Shown here: positions 6,312 through 7,483 of the stretch, piece by piece | How positions within the stretch are numbered: position 1 is the stretch's first letter | Layout: each line of letters begins with the position of its first letter | Assembly (NCBI GenBank): GCA_002407905.1 | Contig: DHPL01000046.1 | Location: forward strand, 15,275 to 22,757 | Direction of reading: 5' to 3' | Length of the DNA stretch: 7,483 nucleotides | Source: Anaerolineaceae bacterium UBA5365 | GTDB taxonomy: Bacteria > Chloroflexota > Anaerolineae > Anaerolineales > Anaerolineaceae | Translations under genes and position numbers: made by a program | Notes under the pieces: model-generated | What the model was told of the DNA's origin: nothing | The model's input: the letters and a program-made list of their open reading frames with translations, nothing else | Databases searched by the model: none

Positions 6312-6746
6312 TTGAAGATATTAGGCGTAGACCCCGGTACACAGCGGATCGGCCTAGCCATCTCGGATGAAGGCGCAGGCTTTGCCCGCCCGCTCTGCAT
6401 CCTCAAACATATATCCCTCGGGGAAAACGCATGGCGGATCCTGCAAATTGCCCACAACGAAGGCACCGCGAAGATTGTGGTCGGTGTGCCTTACGATTCA
6501 GATGGCGGATTGGGACCAAGGGCGCGTGCTTCGATGCGCTTAATTGAGGCCATCCAGGCACTCGAAGGCGGTGTGGAACTGATTGCCTGGGATGAAAGCC
6601 ACTCCACCCAAAAGGTAATCGAAACCGAACGCATATTAGGCCTTAAGCCAAAGCGGCGGCGAGAGCCCAAGGATGATCACGCCGCGGCGATGATCCTGCA
6701 GGATTACCTGGACGCCAATGCTTTATCTGAGGGCGGCCATGCCTGA
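6312..6746 (+). CDS. ruvX: Holliday junction resolvase-like protein RuvX/YqgF
   Basis: A 144-residue RNase H-like nuclease, the usual length for the YqgF/RuvX family, which is linked to pre-16S rRNA 5' maturation in E. coli and proposed as a Holliday junction resolvase. The N-terminal strand ILGVDPGTQRIGLAISD (3-19) carries the first metal ligand, Asp7. IVVGVPYDSDGGLGPRA (55-71) is the family's VVGLP...G..GPRA motif. Glu95 lies in WDESHST, where most relatives have DERLTT or a close variant, so this block is divergent. The last acidic ligand is Asp121 or Asp122 in DDHAAAMILQDYLD. The start is TTG at 6312, giving the normal N-terminus MKILGVDPG. Its last 8 bases overlap the start of mltG, so the two are coupled. 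ruvX next to mltG is a common gene order in several bacterial phyla. Confidence 0.93.
   Translation: MKILGVDPGTQRIGLAISDEGAGFARPLCILKHISLGENAWRILQIAHNEGTAKIVVGVPYDSDGGLGPRARASMRLIEAIQALEGGVELIAWDESHSTQKVIETERILGLKPKRRREPKDDHAAAMILQDYLDANALSEGGHA
6729..6733 (+). promoter_or_regulatory. Ribosome binding site of mltG inside ruvX
   Basis: GAGGG ends 5 bases before the ATG at 6739 and lies within the last codons of ruvX, supporting the overlapping start. Confidence 0.65.
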
Positions 6747-7483
6747 GAAACCACGCCAGAGCCGCGGAGGCTTGGTCTTTTTCCTGCTCATTTTGCTTTT
6801 CGCCGCATCCGGATTTTTGGTCTTCAAAGTGACCGGGGATGTCCGTGAGACCTTTGGCGCGCCGGCTCCCGGCCTTTCTCTCCCGAGTTTGTTCCGACAA
6901 ACGCTCAGTTTATACGCCGCACGCAAAAGCATGCTGCAAGCCTCGCCGCTCATTCAGGAGGCAAAATTCGGGATCAGCCCTGATGAGCCTGTGCCGGCGC
7001 TCTGCGCCCGCCTGGAAGCCGAGGGCTTTGTGAGATCCGCGGAGCAAACCTGTGCCTACCTGATCTACTCCGGCCTGGACCGGCGCCTGCAATCCGGCAG
7101 ATTCACCCTGGAGCCCGGCCTATCGATGCTGCAGATCGCCCAACGCTTCGCGGACCCCGCCGCACGGGACCTGCAGTTGACCATCTTTGCCGGCTGGCGC
7201 GTGGAGGAAGTAGTTGAAAGCGGTTCCGTTTTCGGCACCGCCTTTCCCAGCCAGGCATTGCTGGAACTCAGCCTCAACCCACCTGCTCCTCTGGCCCAAA
7301 ACCTTGGCTTGGTTCCAGGACAATCCACCGAAGGCTACTTTGAGCCCGGAAGCCATTTTTTCAAACCCAACAGTTTGCCGGAAACGGTGCTCGCAGAGCT
7401 TGTGAGTAAACGTGTAAGCGAGGGACTGCGGCCAGAAATTATTGCCCGGGCACAGGCCCTGGGCTTGAGCTGGCGGCAGGTAC
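6739..7483 (+). CDS. mltG: Endolytic transglycosylase MltG (YceG-like), N-terminal part
   Basis: The frame is open from ATG 6739 to the end of the window (248 residues plus one base), so the 3' end is missing. A short basic N-terminus is followed by one membrane segment (about residues 11-30), then an extracytoplasmic region, the topology of MltG, which cuts nascent peptidoglycan glycan strands inside the chain. Family features: a LysM-like part (about 75-140) with LARLEAEGFV-type spacing (ALCARLEAEGFVRS) and LQSGRFTLEPGLSMLQIAQ (117-135), then LQLTIFAGWRVEEVVE (145-160), matching the family's strand-and-'eGxt' pattern, and STEGYFEPGSHFF (196-208), the counterpart of EGYLFPDTY. The catalytic glutamate (in the ASIVE-like motif) would come just after the cut. 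Two cysteines, Cys89 and Cys105, lie outside the membrane. The start overlaps the ruvX stop by 8 bases. Confidence 0.88.
   Translation, partial: MPEKPRQSRGGLVFFLLILLFAASGFLVFKVTGDVRETFGAPAPGLSLPSLFRQTLSLYAARKSMLQASPLIQEAKFGISPDEPVPALCARLEAEGFVRSAEQTCAYLIYSGLDRRLQSGRFTLEPGLSMLQIAQRFADPAARDLQLTIFAGWRVEEVVESGSVFGTAFPSQALLELSLNPPAPLAQNLGLVPGQSTEGYFEPGSHFFKPNSLPETVLAELVSKRVSEGLRPEIIARAQALGLSWRQV

Noticed and set aside
6068..6466. 132-residue and nested 67-residue frames on the - strand
   Set aside because: The longer one overlaps conserved ruvX sequence; the shorter has no ribosome site and covers the repeats and the ruvX -10. A dispersed repeat or RNA explains the spacer as well.
6723..7356. Several 60-90 residue frames on both strands
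   Set aside because: All are other-frame readings of mltG, which has a continuous frame with family features from 6739 to the window end.
1..7483. CRISPR array, transposase or phage gene
   Set aside because: No regularly spaced long repeats, no transposase motifs or terminal inverted repeats, and no phage-like genes were seen.

Overview
This window comes from a bacterium of moderately high GC content with compact gene packing and Shine-Dalgarno-led genes. The fused transaldolase/phosphoglucose isomerase and the ruvX-mltG pair would suit a member of Chloroflexota (Anaerolineae-like), but no rRNA or other phylogenetic marker is present, so this is an inference of moderate strength at best.

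Layout. Positions 1-384 (+) hold the 3' end of an unrecognised gene. Its stop codon overlaps the stop of a convergent gene (381-1112, -), a short-chain dehydrogenase with the Asp/Tyr/Lys signature of the pteridine reductase (PTR1/FolM) subgroup. A 109-base divergent spacer (1113-1221) separates it from a two-gene sugar-phosphate operon on the + strand: transketolase (1222-3225), then 12 bases later a 918-residue fusion of transaldolase and glucose-6-phosphate isomerase (3238-5994). A rho-independent terminator follows at 6003-6033. A non-coding stretch of about 280 bases with several direct and inverted repeats leads to a second + strand operon: ruvX (6312-6746, TTG start), overlapping by 8 bases with mltG (6739 to the window end, incomplete).

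How the genes work together. Transketolase and transaldolase are the two carbon-shuffling enzymes of the non-oxidative pentose phosphate pathway. The fused isomerase domain converts their shared product fructose-6-phosphate to glucose-6-phosphate, so the two-gene operon links pentoses, glycolysis and glucose-6-phosphate. The SDR may supply reduced pterin or folate, but it is transcribed divergently and need not be linked. RuvX/YqgF (nucleic acid processing) and MltG (cell-wall glycan cleavage) are translationally coupled housekeeping genes with unrelated roles.

No clear novel system was found. The most interesting items are a palindromic extended -10 that could fire in both directions between the SDR and transketolase genes, the PTR1-like active site of the SDR, the non-canonical isomerase active site in the fusion enzyme, and the unexplained repeat-rich spacer upstream of ruvX.
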